Origin: Nephrocerus scutellatus
Taxonomy: Eukaryota > Arthropoda > Insecta > Diptera > Pipunculidae
DNA: 64,000 bases
Direction of reading: 5' to 3'
NCBI GenBank assembly: GCA_947095585.1
Contig: OX352765.1
Coordinates: 27,620,254-27,684,253 of the forward strand
Both the position numbers and the translations under genes were made by a program. Below are positions 33,254 through 44,800 of this stretch, one piece after another. The stretch's first letter is position 1, and each line of letters begins with the position of its first letter. The notes under the pieces are model-generated. The model was given only the letters and a program-made list of their open reading frames with translations, was not told the DNA's origin and ran no database searches.

Positions 33254-33552
33254 ATGGTATAAAACCACCTACGCAAAGTTTGAACGCGATTGGTTCATAA
33301 AAACATGCAATTTGTAGAAACAATAAAAAAAATCGGTGACCTCTTGACCTAGGAGTCTGACTACTTTCAAAATATGCCTATTATATGTTCATTATGGTAT
33401 AAAACCCCTATGCAAAGTTTGAACGCGATCGATTCATAAAACCATGCAATTTGTAGAAACAATAAAAAAAAATCGTATGGTGACCCCTTCACCTAGGAGT
33501 CTGACTACTTTCAAAATATGCCTATTATGTGTTCATTATGGTATAAAACTCC
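33254..33552 (+). repeat. ~148-bp tandem repeat, two units plus
   Basis: Units start near 33256 and 33393, with a third partial from 33536: TTATGGTATAAAAC, CAAAGTTTGAACGCGAT, TTCATAAAA.CATGCAATTT, GTAGAAACAATAAAAAAA, CACCTAGGAGTCTGACTAC, TTTCAAAATATGCCTATTAT. The second unit carries about ten extra or changed bases. Confidence 0.85.
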
Positions 33553-34007
33553 TAAATTTCGTGAAAAAAATCATATGAGATGGGTCTATTTTCATCGCCT
33601 GCGGTGTACGTAGCGTTTTAATGCGAAAATACGTACTTTTGACTTTACATCACTTCACACTCTTTAAATAATGAACGCTTCTAGCTACAATATCATTGTT
33701 GGTCTTTTTTGATAAAAAATTAAATTTTTAAGGTCAAACAATGTACATTTTTTTTAATTCTTAAAAACATTATCCTCAAAGTCAAAAAAATTTAATTTTT
33801 TTCAAAAAATACCAACAATGACCTTGTAGCTAGAAGCGTTCAATAGCTACAGTGTGTGAAATGATGTAAGGTAAAAAGTACGTCTCCTCGCATTAAAACG
33901 CCAAGTACACCGCAGGGGGTAAAAATAGACCCCCTCTCCCATACGATTTTTTTTTCGCCCCTTTAAGTATCTGCCACCTTAACGGATACTCCCTATATAA
34001 ATTTTAA
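33553..34007. repeat. foldback element: ~190-bp inverted repeat
   Basis: Left arm 33556-33745 and right arm 33950-33770 pair as reverse complements with scattered mismatches: GCGGTGTAC.T.GCGTTTTAATGCG, TTACATCA.TTCACAC, GAACGCTTCTAGCTACAA, TCATTGTTGGT. The loop is about 30 A/T-rich bases. The right arm continues to CCTTTAAGTATCTGCCACCTTAACGGATACTCCC, whose reverse (GGGAGTATCCGTTAAGGTGG) is a terminal-repeat-like sequence; the left arm lacks it and is truncated by the tandem repeat. A related end is at 44887-44935. Confidence 0.85.
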
Positions 34008-34712
34008 TTACATTTTTTTGCTTTTTGCAGTCCTTCTCCATATAAACTTTAACTATGCTAAATCTCATACTCTTCCATAAGCGCAATATGCTTAGAAAGG
34101 GGTACAAAGTTTTCCCTTCACGTATTAATATATTAATGAGTAATTAAAAAAAAACTTCTACATGCGGGGAAATTTGCATCTAACTATTACATATAACATA
34201 ATATAAGTATCATTTCTCTGTGGATTATTTTTCCTGTATTATACGTCATTGTTAAAATCGTGCGTTTTACTGGGACCCTAGGGGCTTCTAAGTAATTTCA
34301 AACTTCAACTTTTAATCCAATTTTCATTTCAATTTCAGATGAACCGTCCAGACAACAATCCAGCCGGCAGCAATCAAATGATGGGAAGTTGAATGTGTAC
34401 TTGATATAGTCTTCCAGATATTATTCGTCCAAAACCATCAACCACTCGTTCTGACAATTTCAGTTTAGAATTTCCGCACAGACCAAGTTAATCGTAAGAT
34501 AAGCTACAACCCACAACTACCTGATAATAATTCGTATGCAATCAAATTGTTGTTATTGTGCATTTTCAGCCTAGATTTGAGACTGATATCATATCGCAAT
34601 GTTCCTCAACTCGTACCTCAATAAATGGGCAGAGTACAAAAGATATCATGCATATAAATCAGCCACATACATATACATCTTATCATATGACTCATGGGCC
34701 TCATGCTGTGTG
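34008..34712. other. upstream intergenic DNA of SDR gene 1
   Basis: Mostly AT-rich. At 34327-34392 the sequence TTTCAATTTCAG is followed by an open stretch MNRPDNNPAGSNQMMGS then a stop, which looks like a spliced terminal exon without a visible partner. Confidence 0.4.
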
Positions 34713-34719
34713 TATAAAA
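34713..34719 (+). promoter_or_regulatory. TATA box of SDR gene 1
   Basis: TATAAAA 142 bases ahead of the ATG at 34855. Confidence 0.55.
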
Positions 34720-34854
34720 ACCGCAAATTGTGTTAAGCGTAACGTTAGATCGCAGCTTGACGACTGCACATGTTAGATTTAAATGACATTTCAGTTGGAT
34801 CTGCTAGCTGCAACAGAATAGTAGTTACTAGTTTGTTTTTGATTCTATGACAAA

Positions 34855-35898
34855 ATGGATTTGAAGGGGAAGAATGTGATTTATGTTGGAGGATTCGGAG
34901 GAATCGGCTATGCCAGTTGCAAGTTTTTCCTGGCCAAACATATCGCTGTTAGTTTGGATTTCGTATTATCATTTAGTATACAGCAAAGTTATTGTCTAAT
35001 CCATTTAACTCTTCAGAACTTAGCCATTTTCGATCTCGCTGAAAACCCAGTCAAGCTGCAGGAGCTAAAAAATGCATTTCCGGCAATAAACATCTTCTTT
35101 GTGCAAATGGATATTACCAATAAGACTAACATTGAAGATGCTTACAAGGAAGCCATCGAAAAAATGGGACACTTTGATGTGCTCGTTAACGGCAGTGGTC
35201 TTATTAGTGACCGACAAGTTGATTTGACAATTCAAGTGAATTTGGTAAGCAACTCGCATAGTGCCAGTATCCTTAACAATTAAATGGATATATTTTTCAG
35301 TATTTGCCGAATGCTATAAGTCCGCAATAAGAATTTTTATCAGCTAAATCCTTTCAAATTTAACATCTCAACTACTTTCAGTTGGGTCTTATTCACAGCA
35401 CCCTAACCGCTATACCTTATATGGATAAGTCGAATGGCGGTCGGGGAGGTATCATTTTGAATATATCCTCTGTTGTAGGAGTGCAACCGACTGCTGTCAT
35501 TGCGATCTATTCGGCAGCCAAACATGGAGTTACTGCGTTCACACGATCAATAAGTGTGAGTAAGATTTTTATGGTTGTTGTTTTTTTATCAAAAAACCAT
35601 GATACTTAATGTTTTCCAGCACGAGTACTATTTCAAACGCTCCAATATCAGTTTCATCACCCTGTGTCCCGGTTTCACTGAGACGCCACTAATCGATTCG
35701 CTCCATGGAAAGGACACATTTGAGTGTACCGCACCAATGACTTCGAAAATATCCCTGGTAAAAAAGCAAAAACCTGAGCAGTGTGCTGCACATTTGGTCG
35801 AGGTGGTTGAAACGGCTAAAAATGGTTCAGTTTGGATTGCAGATCTGGGTGAATTGAAGGAACTCGAAATGCCAACTTTCTGGAAACCAACTTATTAA
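34855..35898 (+). CDS. ADH/Fbp2-like short-chain dehydrogenase, SDR gene 1
   Basis: Four exons: 34855-34947, 35017-35244, 35382-35555 and 35620-35898, with donors GTTAGT, GTAAGC and GTGAGT and clear pyrimidine-CAG acceptors, all phase 0. The product is 257 residues, the size of Drosophila ADH/Fbp2. N-terminal Rossmann fold: KNVIYVGGFGGIG (NAD loop G12-G18), then LAIFDL with Asp where ADH selects NAD. DVLVNGSG (N-x-G-x-G strand 4 equivalent), GGIILNISSVVG (catalytic Ser137), Y150-S-A-A-K154 (catalytic Tyr and Lys) and CPGFTETPL. The C-terminus EMPTFWKPTY parallels the final segment of fly ADH. The catalytic triad is complete, so an NAD-dependent oxidoreductase is likely. The close relatives (fat body protein 2, the 25-kDa development-specific protein) may instead be storage or developmental proteins; substrate unknown. 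It is a paralogue of the minus-strand gene at 40780-41756 (76 and 58 codons in exons 2 and 3 of both). Confidence 0.88.
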
Positions 35899-35918
35899 TG
35901 GAATGCCCTTCACTTAGG

Positions 35919-35924
35919 AATAAA
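35919..35924 (+). promoter_or_regulatory. poly(A) signal of SDR gene 1
   Basis: AATAAA 21 bases after the stop codon. Confidence 0.7.
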
Positions 35925-36335
35925 ATTGATTTTACTCTTTTATAAATTTTTGTTTTTGCATTTAAGTTGTAGGAGGGACGTGCCAATGAGTAATTTCATA
36001 TTAATGGAGAAAGTGTGAGTGCTGGGACTCACGAGGATTTATGTGTAAACATCTTAGTTAGTATCAACAATCAGCTGGACTTATACGTCACCGATTATTT
36101 TCGATATTTCGATTATGTTCTCCTTAGAAAACTTTCAGCAAAGAATCCCAAAGAATTTTAAAAACCAAAACTCACACGCGTCACGCCGCACGCTTCAAAC
36201 GCGGGTGCTCTGTAATATTCCATATCCAAAGCAATGTACACACAGACAAGCGTTTCTGCATTCTAACATTAATTCAGTGCAGTTCCACTCGTAATTCTAA
36301 CTCTCCATACCCTTCTATTCATATCAAAAACCATT
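35925..36335. other. intergenic DNA
   Basis: Nothing recognised. Confidence 0.4.
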
Positions 36336-36838
36336 ACTTAAAAAACAACCCATAAAAATTAAAGTTTTCTTGTAAATTCTCTAATCGGGGATACACACAC
36401 ACACACACACACACACACTGCGTGCTCGTTTTGTGGCAACATCATTCACCAAATGACGCAGCGGCAGCGAACAGCGCTGCTCACAAAGCACAGAGCTCAG
36501 ACTTTGCCGTGATCTGATGCGATATAGCGATATTTAAAAATTGTATATTGGGGTCCCCAAGGGGCCGATCGCTCCAAATTTTTACAAAAAGTGTCTTCCA
36601 TCGAAGACACACATGTGTACAAAATTTAAAGAAAATCGGGTAAATTTTGTAAAATATTTGTATGGGAGTCCCCCGACCCCGCGGCCCGAAGGGCCTCAAA
36701 TTTTAATAGAAAGTGTTGTCTTGGGAGATATACATGTGTGCAAATTTGTAGGAAGTGGGTTAAAAATTGATCACAAGATTTGGCCAGCCAGCCAGCCATC
36801 CAGCCACGGGCAAGTGAAGTTAATATAGAGAATTTAAA
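36336..36838 (+). repeat. dispersed repeat (TAAATTCTCT family), fullest copy
   Basis: Starts AAAACAACCCATAAAAATTA, then GTAAATTCTCTAATCGG (36372 on), and ends GTTAATATAGAGAATTT. Two ACACATGTGT/ATACATGTGT boxes (36606 and 36730) each precede AAATTT. GACCCCGCGGCCCGAAGGGCC at 36675, GGCCAGCCAGCCAGCCATCC tandem at 36781-36800. It contains a (CA)n microsatellite at 36392-36419. About 500 bases, the best template for a family consensus. Confidence 0.8.
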
Positions 36839-37419
36839 AAATCCTGTAAGAATATAGGGATATGTGTCTGATGTGTACAGCAGGCCTTGTAAAGCAAAAG
36901 TAATGTCATAATGTTAACAAGCCATAATTTTCGCAAATTGTGTCAAATGTCATTTTGCTTTGACATTTATGTTGTAGACAGGTAGAAATGGTTGACAACA
37001 AGCAATGGAGTGATACACACCTGAACATGGAATTATTGTTACTGCCCTTTTTTCATTTTTAACCAAATGGCAGCCAATTCACATTATGACATTACTTTTG
37101 CCTCACATTTACACTTACATCTACTGTATGCTGAGCTATTTGGGTGATTTGACTCATTTTGTCGCGAAGATTTGGTATTTGCGACAATTTGGTTTGAAAA
37201 TTCGCTGTGAGTCATAGTTATCCACTTCTCAATTTGGCAAAAAGAAGCGGAAAGTTGTGTTTTTGTGTGTTTGATTGTGTTGTGATGTGTAATTTAAAGA
37301 GGATCTCAGAAACATACATGAGAATGAATTTTTTCGCAGTGTGTACCCATGCCCATGTCCATAGTCCAGCAATTCTGGCACTGGGTGAAACTCAGGTATA
37401 TATGAAAATTTCGATTCAT
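36839..37419. other. intergenic DNA between repeats
   Basis: Frame 37207-37428 is not convincing. No repeat assigned. Confidence 0.4.
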
Positions 37420-37930
37420 CGGAATTAAATCTCCTAGGTATAACTTAGTGGACTTATTTTTCCCCCGACGCGAACTTGTGATTTATGTCCGTAGTGATGT
37501 TGCTTTTCAACTTCTACCTCGAATCAGCCAATATTCCAATCTGAAATTTCCTTATGACTCAGTGAAGGGCGAAACATACACTACTGTTTTTCATAGAAGC
37601 CCCAACTTAGACACTAATTCAACTCGTAACGAGTTCAAAGCACTCTCTGATTTAATTTCAAGAATTGTAACACAATATCCTCACACTGAAATCGTTATTG
37701 CAGGCGATTTCAATGTACACAATTCTGGGTAGCTTTGCCATTCTCGCCAGACAACAGCCGAAGGAAGGTGTGTTGAGATATTCTCTGAGATGTGTGTATT
37801 TACACATACTTGTAAATGAGTCTACAAGAATACCTGACATTGCAAATCATTACAACAACACCCTTGACTTTTGGCAACAGCTCGTTGTCGACGTTTTGCC
37901 TAACTTGCTGCCCACGTTCTTTATCCATTC
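37420..37930 (+). mobile_element. LINE endonuclease domain relic
   Basis: The frame at 37448-37732 reads RRELVIYVRSDVAF, GETYTTVFHRSPNLDTNS and IVIAGDFNVHNSG, i.e. AP-endonuclease blocks (Y-R-S/P, G-D-F-N-A-H) of jockey/CR1-type LINEs. It continues out of frame with VNESTRIPDIANHYNNTLD (37816-37872). It is probably the 5' part of the same element as 38704-40140. Confidence 0.75.
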
Positions 37931-37950
37931 CTCAGCCTACGTCCTTTTAG

Positions 37951-38120
37951 ACGCATCGTTCAGGCTCACACATCGTGCAGACTCACGCATCGTTCGAACT
38001 CACGTATCGTTCAAAGCTCATATATCGTTCAGGCTCTCACATCGTTCAGGCTCACACATCATTAAGGCTCACGTTCGTTCAAGGCTCGTGCAAGGCTTGC
38101 ACATCGTTTAGGCTTACGTA
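37951..38120 (+). repeat. 17-bp minisatellite, block 1
   Basis: About ten diverged units of ACGCATCGTTCAGGCTC (17 bases). Confidence 0.85.
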
Positions 38121-38372
38121 TCAAAACCCAGGCCCAAGTGTTCCGCTGATACACAGATCCATGCTTAAAAAATCCCAAATGTTTATGGGTTGGTATTCAA
38201 CAAAAGAGCAAAATCTGTTTTCTTTTTTCCCACTACCACATCTTACGTTGCTCGCTCTATGCGACTGCTTTTTTTTGTACACTGTATTCACATCCCACAA
38301 ACACAGACGCGTTTGGGATTGTTCAGTGCATTAGTATGCATACAGTTGGGCTTTCTATAGAGAAGGTTTTGT

Positions 38373-38492
38373 CACGCATCGTTCAGGCTAACGCATCGTT
38401 CAGACTCACTTATTGTTCAGGCTCACGTTCATTCAAGGCTCGTGCACGGTTCGCACGTTTTTTAGACTCACGTTGCTCATCGAGGCTCACGA
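38373..38492 (+). repeat. 17-bp minisatellite, block 2
   Basis: About six units of the same 17-mer. Its last part parallels the end of block 1 (TTCAAGGCTCGTGCA, then a GTTCGCAC-like variant), so the blocks are relatives separated by 250 bases. Confidence 0.8.
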
Positions 38493-38703
38493 TTTCCTCA
38501 AGCGCCCGCAAATCAGCAAATGACCAGCCAACGCAGCAGAAATAAAATATGAGATAACGTGTTATACACTTCCTATGGACAAATAAAGAAGTTTAAGTCG
38601 AAGAGTCACAAAATTATAAATTTTATTGTAACGACCCCTTTTTCTCTGAACCCTGGTCACGCTGATTTACACTGGCTGGGAAACTCCGTTGCCAAATTTC
38701 CTT

Positions 38704-40140
38704 ATTAGTTCTGAAGAGGTGTTTTTCCAACCTGGCATTATAATTGTGTATGCTTTTCCACCTCTCCTATTCTTCTGGAATCTTCCCTAGAAGTAGGAAA
38801 ATAGCCGTTGTCCAGCCTGTACCCAAAAAAGGCGAGCCGTCGTCTCCTTCTTCAAACCGACCATTGGCACTTAGATCAATTCTTTCAAACGCCATAGAAA
38901 TGCTGATCCATTATCATCTCATGAAATATCTTGAAATTTACAAGATTTTTAGCGACCGGCAGTGCGGATTTCGTGGACAACGTTCTACTGGTGATTTGAT
39001 AGCATATCTCACAGATCAGTCTTTGCATCAATTTGGTGAAAGCAAAGCTGTTGCACTCGATATTTCCAGGGCATTTGACAGGGTTTGGCATCAAGCTCTT
39101 TTGTCCAAAATGCGTTCTTATAAAGTCAACAAAAAACCACTTCATTGGATTAGAAAAGCTTTCGTTTGGGCCGCTCAATACAAGTTGCTTTGGGCGGTTT
39201 CAAATGTGAAATAATAAATGCTGGCATACCCCAGGGCTTTGTTTTGTCTCCGAAACTCTTCTCACTTTTCTTAATTATCTCTGGTCCATTACTTCTAATC
39301 CAATTCACTCTTTCGCTGACGACAGTACTCTGAGCTTCTCATAAAAGTTTGAGGAACGTTCCTCCCTCTCTCATGTGGAACTCAAACAAATACAAATCTT
39401 AAGCACGTTAAATTCTGACCTGTACAGCATAATAAAATGGGGAGAAAATAATCGAGTAGAATTTAACGCTTCTAAAACACAATGCAGTCCCCTGCCAACC
39501 AAGCGAATTTTAAATAAATGAATGACATTATCATCGAGGAAACTGAAAAACTCGAAACTTTGCTTCTTTGGAACGACCGCACATTCGCCATCACCAAAAA
39601 TGCTGTGAAATGTGTAGGCTTCCTAACAGGGTGGAAGAACTATTTCACTCCCTCTAATCTGGCGTTTATTCGCCCCATACTTGAGTACAATTGTCATATC
39701 TGGTCAGGTGCGCTTAAGACATTACATCTGCTAGATAGAATACAAGACCGAGCGTTAAAAGTTATTGTTGACGAAAACATTGCTTCTCTTTAACACCGCA
39801 GGAACGTTTCCTGCTTGGCACTGTTTTACCGCTTCTTCCATCAGCGGTGCTCAAGAGAAATAGCCAGTTGTATGCCACCACTTCTTGAATTCAATGCAAT
39901 ACTCGTGGCGTTCTAAATGATCATCTGTTTAACTTCTTCTAATATACAGTTTAGTTCAGAGATTCGTTATTCAGCCGCGTACAACACGTATGTGGAATGC
40001 TAGGCCAAGCTCTGATTTTCCATCCACAGGCATTCAAAACTCAAGCTCATAGACAGCTCCTCTTGTTTCCTGCTTTTCCTTAACGATCATGCTGTGCCAA
40101 GCATATAGCCGAGCATAATCAGGGTATAGGTAAGATCCTT
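38704..40140 (+). mobile_element. CR1/jockey-like LINE copy, decayed
   Basis: Parallels 26884-28400 throughout: SYSSGIFPRSRKIAVVQPVP, QCGFRGQRSTGDLIAYLTDQ, VALDISRAFDRVWHQALLSK, SFADDSTLSFS-like residues near 39310, CHIWSGALKTLHLLDRIQDR, and the 3' GCCAAGCATATAGCCGAGCA at 40097. Frameshifts and stops from 39212 on. The endonuclease part at 37420-37930 is likely the same insertion, with minisatellite DNA between. Confidence 0.85.
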
Positions 40141-40713
40141 TACGCGTGCGCAAAAAGAGGATCTAAGATCCTGTAAGCCCTCTTATACTTTAATACTCTG
40201 GGCGCTTTTGTTGATGGCTTATTCGCCCACTCCCACACAGGGTAAAATAGACGTATTTTTATTATGTCATAATGTTTAATAGTAGAGCATTACACAATTG
40301 GTAAAGTAACTTTAATTAACACAAAACTGTTTACCGAGAGTATCAACATTCATGAAAAGCTTTTCAATTTAACTTTCGGTTTTTGCTTCAAATTGTAGGT
40401 GCATTTCATTTGTGTGCAAAAAAATGTAGCACCACAACACGAATGGCCGCGAGACGCTAGGCACTGAACCACAATGATCTGTTGCGCCAAATATTATTAT
40501 CCTGTTTTTGTACGGACAGACAAAATTTCCATGACGCAAATGAAGCAACATAGTAGCTGCTCATATATGACAGTGAGGAAAATAAATAACTCCCCCATAC
40601 AGAAACTAACAAACGACAAACTTAAATTCATTTCTATGCATTTTTTATATTTTTTATACAACATATAACAAAAACTAATCAACAAATTCTACAGAGTGTA
40701 AAATTTCTATTTT
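40141..40713. other. intergenic DNA and 3' flank of SDR gene 2
   Basis: The short opposing frames at 40369-40685 overlap each other and have no domain. Confidence 0.4.
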
Positions 40714-40719
40714 TTTATT
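40714..40719 (-). promoter_or_regulatory. poly(A) signal of SDR gene 2
   Basis: AATAAA on the minus strand, about 60 bases after the stop codon at 40782-40780. Confidence 0.6.
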
Positions 40720-40779
40720 AAATCATCTCAGGGTGCATTTTTCAGTTTCGATTGATCTCACCGCCAAATCATTCACACC

Positions 40780-41756
40780 TCACATGTGCCAGTACGAAGT
40801 TGGAACAATTTCCTTCATCTCACCCATGTTACAGATGTACATGGCACCATTCTTCATTATCTCAATGGCCATAATCATATTGTTGGCGCATTCTTCTGGC
40901 TTTTGTTGCTTAGCACTGGCAACCAAGTTGGCCATCTCTGTCGAATAATCAAAAGTCACGTTCTCCTTAAGGTTGACCATAAGCTCAGTGGATGTGAGTC
41001 CAGGGCAGACGCAAATAAAGCAAACACCAGTTTTCTGATAGTAATGTTTATCCTAAAGACGAGTGATATGAAAATTATATGAAAATTTAAATGATAAACA
41101 GACAAGTACTTACGGCGAGCGATCGAGTGAATCCGACGACACCATGCTTAGCAGCACCGTACACAGCCATAGCTGGTGCTGGCTCTAATCCATAGACAGA
41201 GGAAATATTGCAAACGATGCCACCACGTCCAAATTGTTGCTTATCCATGTATGGCATTGCCATAAGGGTTGTATTGATCAATCCGGTCTGTAAGCGAATG
41301 TTAATCGGCACATATGGAAAGGGTTATTACCAACAGAGAATTAACGACATTTTTCTGGCTTACCAAATTCACTCCAATAGTTTTCTCGACATCCTTCTCA
41401 GCAATAACGCCAGCACCATTAATCAACACGTCAATGTATTTGACGTGATCGACAATTTTCTTGATCCCCTTCTCGATGCTGGCATTATCAATGATGTTCA
41501 TTTGGACAAAGTTAACTTTAACATTTGGGTATTCCGCTTGTAGCTGGTGCATGAATTCATTGTTTTGCATGCGGCTGCAAACCACTAGATTCTGCGCAGG
41601 ACACAACAAGTAGTTTTTTATTAGATGACAGGTGAGATGCAGCCTTTCTTAATTACTTACAGCTACTTTCTTGCTCAACAAGATCCTGCATGCCTGATAG
41701 CCAAGTCCACCGAAACCGCCAACGTAGACGACATTCTTTTCACATAAATCGAACAT
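40780..41756 (-). CDS. ADH/Fbp2-like short-chain dehydrogenase, SDR gene 2
   Basis: Four minus-strand exons: 41756-41661, 41591-41364, 41287-41114 and 41052-40780, with donors GTAAGT, GTAAGC and GTAAGT and all junctions phase 0. The product is 256 residues. [20 protein letters not shown] is the NAD loop; LVVCSR follows strand 2, with Cys rather than Asp at the position that favours NAD in ADH, so cofactor preference may differ from SDR gene 1. [21 protein letters not shown] (catalytic Ser138), Y151-G-A-A-K155 and [10 protein letters not shown] are intact. These numbers coincide with Drosophila ADH Ser138/Tyr151/Lys155. The C-terminus ends VPTSYWHM. Exons 2 and 3 are exactly as long as in SDR gene 1, showing inverted duplication. 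It would be a cytosolic oxidoreductase or an Fbp2-type developmental protein. A TATA-like ATAAATAG lies about 80 bases upstream. Confidence 0.9.
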
Positions 41757-41832
41757 AATGATTGAAGGAAGAAGAGTGTGCTTTTGCTGAAACTAGGAGC
41801 GCAAATGACAACTGATGCTTGTAGAGACTCCC

Positions 41833-41839
41833 TATTTAT
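41833..41839 (-). promoter_or_regulatory. TATA-like box of SDR gene 2
   Basis: ATAAATA on the minus strand, about 80 bases ahead of the ATG, consistent with a start near 41805. Confidence 0.5.
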
Positions 41840-44800
41840 GTGAAATTCTAGCGGAAGGTCAGGTCGCCCAAAGCTGATAGCAAAACAAGCAAGCGATGAT
41901 CATAATGGAAAGAAATAAACAAATTCTTAATTTATGCATTCGACCCCGCCCCCCATTATCGCATCAACTGAGACAATATTATCAGCGCACGCAGGTAATG
42001 AAGCTTCACGCGATTAGCTAAAATTATGAAGAATAGAAAAACTCTTAAGGCAGACAATAGAACTTACTCGCATATTAGAATAGAATGGTCAGTAGTGGTT
42101 CAAAGCGGATGTTGGCGGGGAGCTGCCGCATTATGTAAAGAAATATTGTCCTTCTCCTGTATGTAATTCGATAAGAATCTAAACCCCAGTAAATAATATG
42201 CCCCTCCTTGTTAGCAAGGTCTTCAGCTAATTAAATCCTTTGTACTTAAGTCGAATAATTTTCCATATAGCAGAACAGGATGGAATACTAATACTACTTC
42301 TACTCAAATGTCTCCAATTTTCCAATAGTTATTCGAACGGAGCTGATATATATAAAGTCCCTACTGTGTCAAATTGTAGTTGCCCACTGTGACTTTCTGC
42401 GAAATAATTCAGTTTGTGTTGGTGTTCTTTTTTTGTTACCTTGGTGTTTTTCTTACCTCGTTAACCTTCAATCCTATTTTTTCGCTTCTCCATTAACTTT
42501 GGCAAAAGCTCAGGTCCTTGCGAAACTACCTTTTTACCCTGGATCACGACATGTTATATTTGCTGTCTTCACTTATGCACTATAATGTGTACAATTAAAT
42601 ACTTGGTTGTAGAAAATAAACGTAACGTAACATTTTGATTTCAAAGGACTTCAGATAAACAGGAGCAGAGTTGAGTGAAATAACTCAGCTTTTTTATATT
42701 TAAACATATGCTCCCTGAATGACTTATACCATGGGTGGGTTATGACCTATATTAAAATTAAAAAATCGAAGGAATGTAATTTACAATATTTTACACTCCT
42801 CACGTTTGTAGCCGGTTTCTATTTATTTTCTCAGAATTCTTCCCGATTCGTTGAAAAAAGCAATACGGAAAACGATCACGAAACTAAAACAACGCGAGAC
42901 CAAATGCTGTAATCAAGGGATGATGATGGTCAGGAAAGACTACAAAAAAACCTTGATCAAAAAAAATATTACAATTATTGACGAAAGTGAGCCTTTAAAA
43001 TTCTTGAAACATCTATTCAACTATTCGGCCCTGACGAAAAAAAAAACCATAGTTGCTGTAAAAATGTTTTAAGAGAATCATAAAACGGTTGGTTTTTGTT
43101 GCAGCAATCATTGTTACTAAATAAAGCTTGGTTGAACAACTAAAAATTGTCAGTTATAGTTGTAGAACATTATATGTTTGTTGGAATAATATTTGTTTCG
43201 AGAAACTGTTTTTGTAGAAATAAGAAACAAAATATATATTTGGCGCGACATATCCATTGTGGTCCAGTCCAGGGCCTAACCGGCTGAGCTACAATTTAAT
43301 GCCGAATCCAAACGAAAAATTGAAAAGCTTTCTCCGTGACAAGTTATTACTCTCGGACGTTTGTCAGACACTCGCAAGAGGAGGGACTTTTGGTGTGCTC
43401 TGAAAAAAGTGCTGCATGGTTACGACCAGTTACTATTTTTACAGTAATAATGTAAATGTCTTCAGAAAAACAGTTTGTTTGTTCTGATTACGCGGCAACT
43501 ATATTTTTTACCTACGAGTACAGAAACTAGTCGTCGTCTTTCGTGGAAGCCAACAACTTGACAATGAATCGTACCGGATTCGTCTTTAGTACCAAGGCTA
43601 TTCCACAAAATCAATGTTTCTTGTCGCCAAACATTGCACCAAGGATGAGCGGAAGAGTTTGATTTAAATGAAGTTTGCTAGAGAAGAGAACTTATTCTTT
43701 GACGATTCTTTGTGGTTTTTCGTAGTTTCGCCAAGTCCTCTGGAATTACAAATTCAGGCTTTTGATAAAGATTTCTGTTGATAATTTAGTGTTATCTACT
43801 AATTTGATCAAACGAAATATATTTAATAAAAACACAACAATTTTTATATTTTAATATTTTGTTAGCGGAAAAATATTTTGACGTTGCGCAAACAATCATG
43901 GCAGACTAAGGATAGATTAAAAAATGGAGACGGAACCGGAACTACATTACTCGGTTTTCGTCGTCATGATATGCAGTTCAGTATTGCTAGATGAAATGAC
44001 TGAACTTTAATATTATATGAAAAAGAATAAGTAAACAAATAAAATTTTACAATTGAATTCACATTATAATATTGACATTTATATGAATTCTTAAATTGAA
44101 GAAATATGATCTATATGATTTAAACTTATTAATAAATAGCACATAAGAAAATATGTGTTAGCCACATTACCCGTTTCGGGTTTTTCGGATTTTTTTTTGA
44201 TTAAAATAATAGAATACACCATTAGGTAAATAAACAACGTGGATGTTGTCTCAAATAGACAGCGTGTTGTGTACTTTTTTGTCTGTTAGCATGAATGGTC
44301 TGTTCTTTTGCAAAAACAATTGTAATATGCAGTACTTAACTGTATTTGTTTTATATTATCCTGCATGGCATGTTGTTTAAACAGAATGGTGCTATCAAAG
44401 ATTGAATTCAATAGAAAATTAACTCTACCAATATTTATAGCATTATTCACAATTACAGTTAATGTCTTCCGTTAAGCTAGCAGTACTTACCGACGGTAAC
44501 ATAGTTGTTAGGGGTTGGTCGATGGGTGTGTGTTGTTTTGTGCGGTTGAAACAAATGATCAAGAGATTCTATACTTCGCCACCAAACAGAAAAGCTATTA
44601 TTGTGAATACTAGTTCCTTATTAAACATTTGTTGTTGTTGCCTATAGAAGATATTATTAAAAATGAACTTGTACAATACTAATCGAAAATTCTGAAATTC
44701 AGAATCAGAGAAACAAATCTAACGGCAATCGTCCGGGAATGATAACGACAAGAGACCGCAAAGACAATCTCACCACCCCAGTTGCAGAAATAAATGTAGC

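Noticed and set aside
36392..36419. (CA)n run as possible functional Z-DNA
   Set aside because: Ordinary dinucleotide microsatellite inside a repeat copy.
37951..38492. CRISPR-like array
   Set aside because: The 17-bp units are contiguous without spacers and lie in an insect LINE; a minisatellite.
43255..43305. tRNA-like sequence (TAGCTCAGCCGGTTAG on the minus strand)
   Set aside because: The A-box-like part is good but no B box or acceptor stem follows at the required distance.
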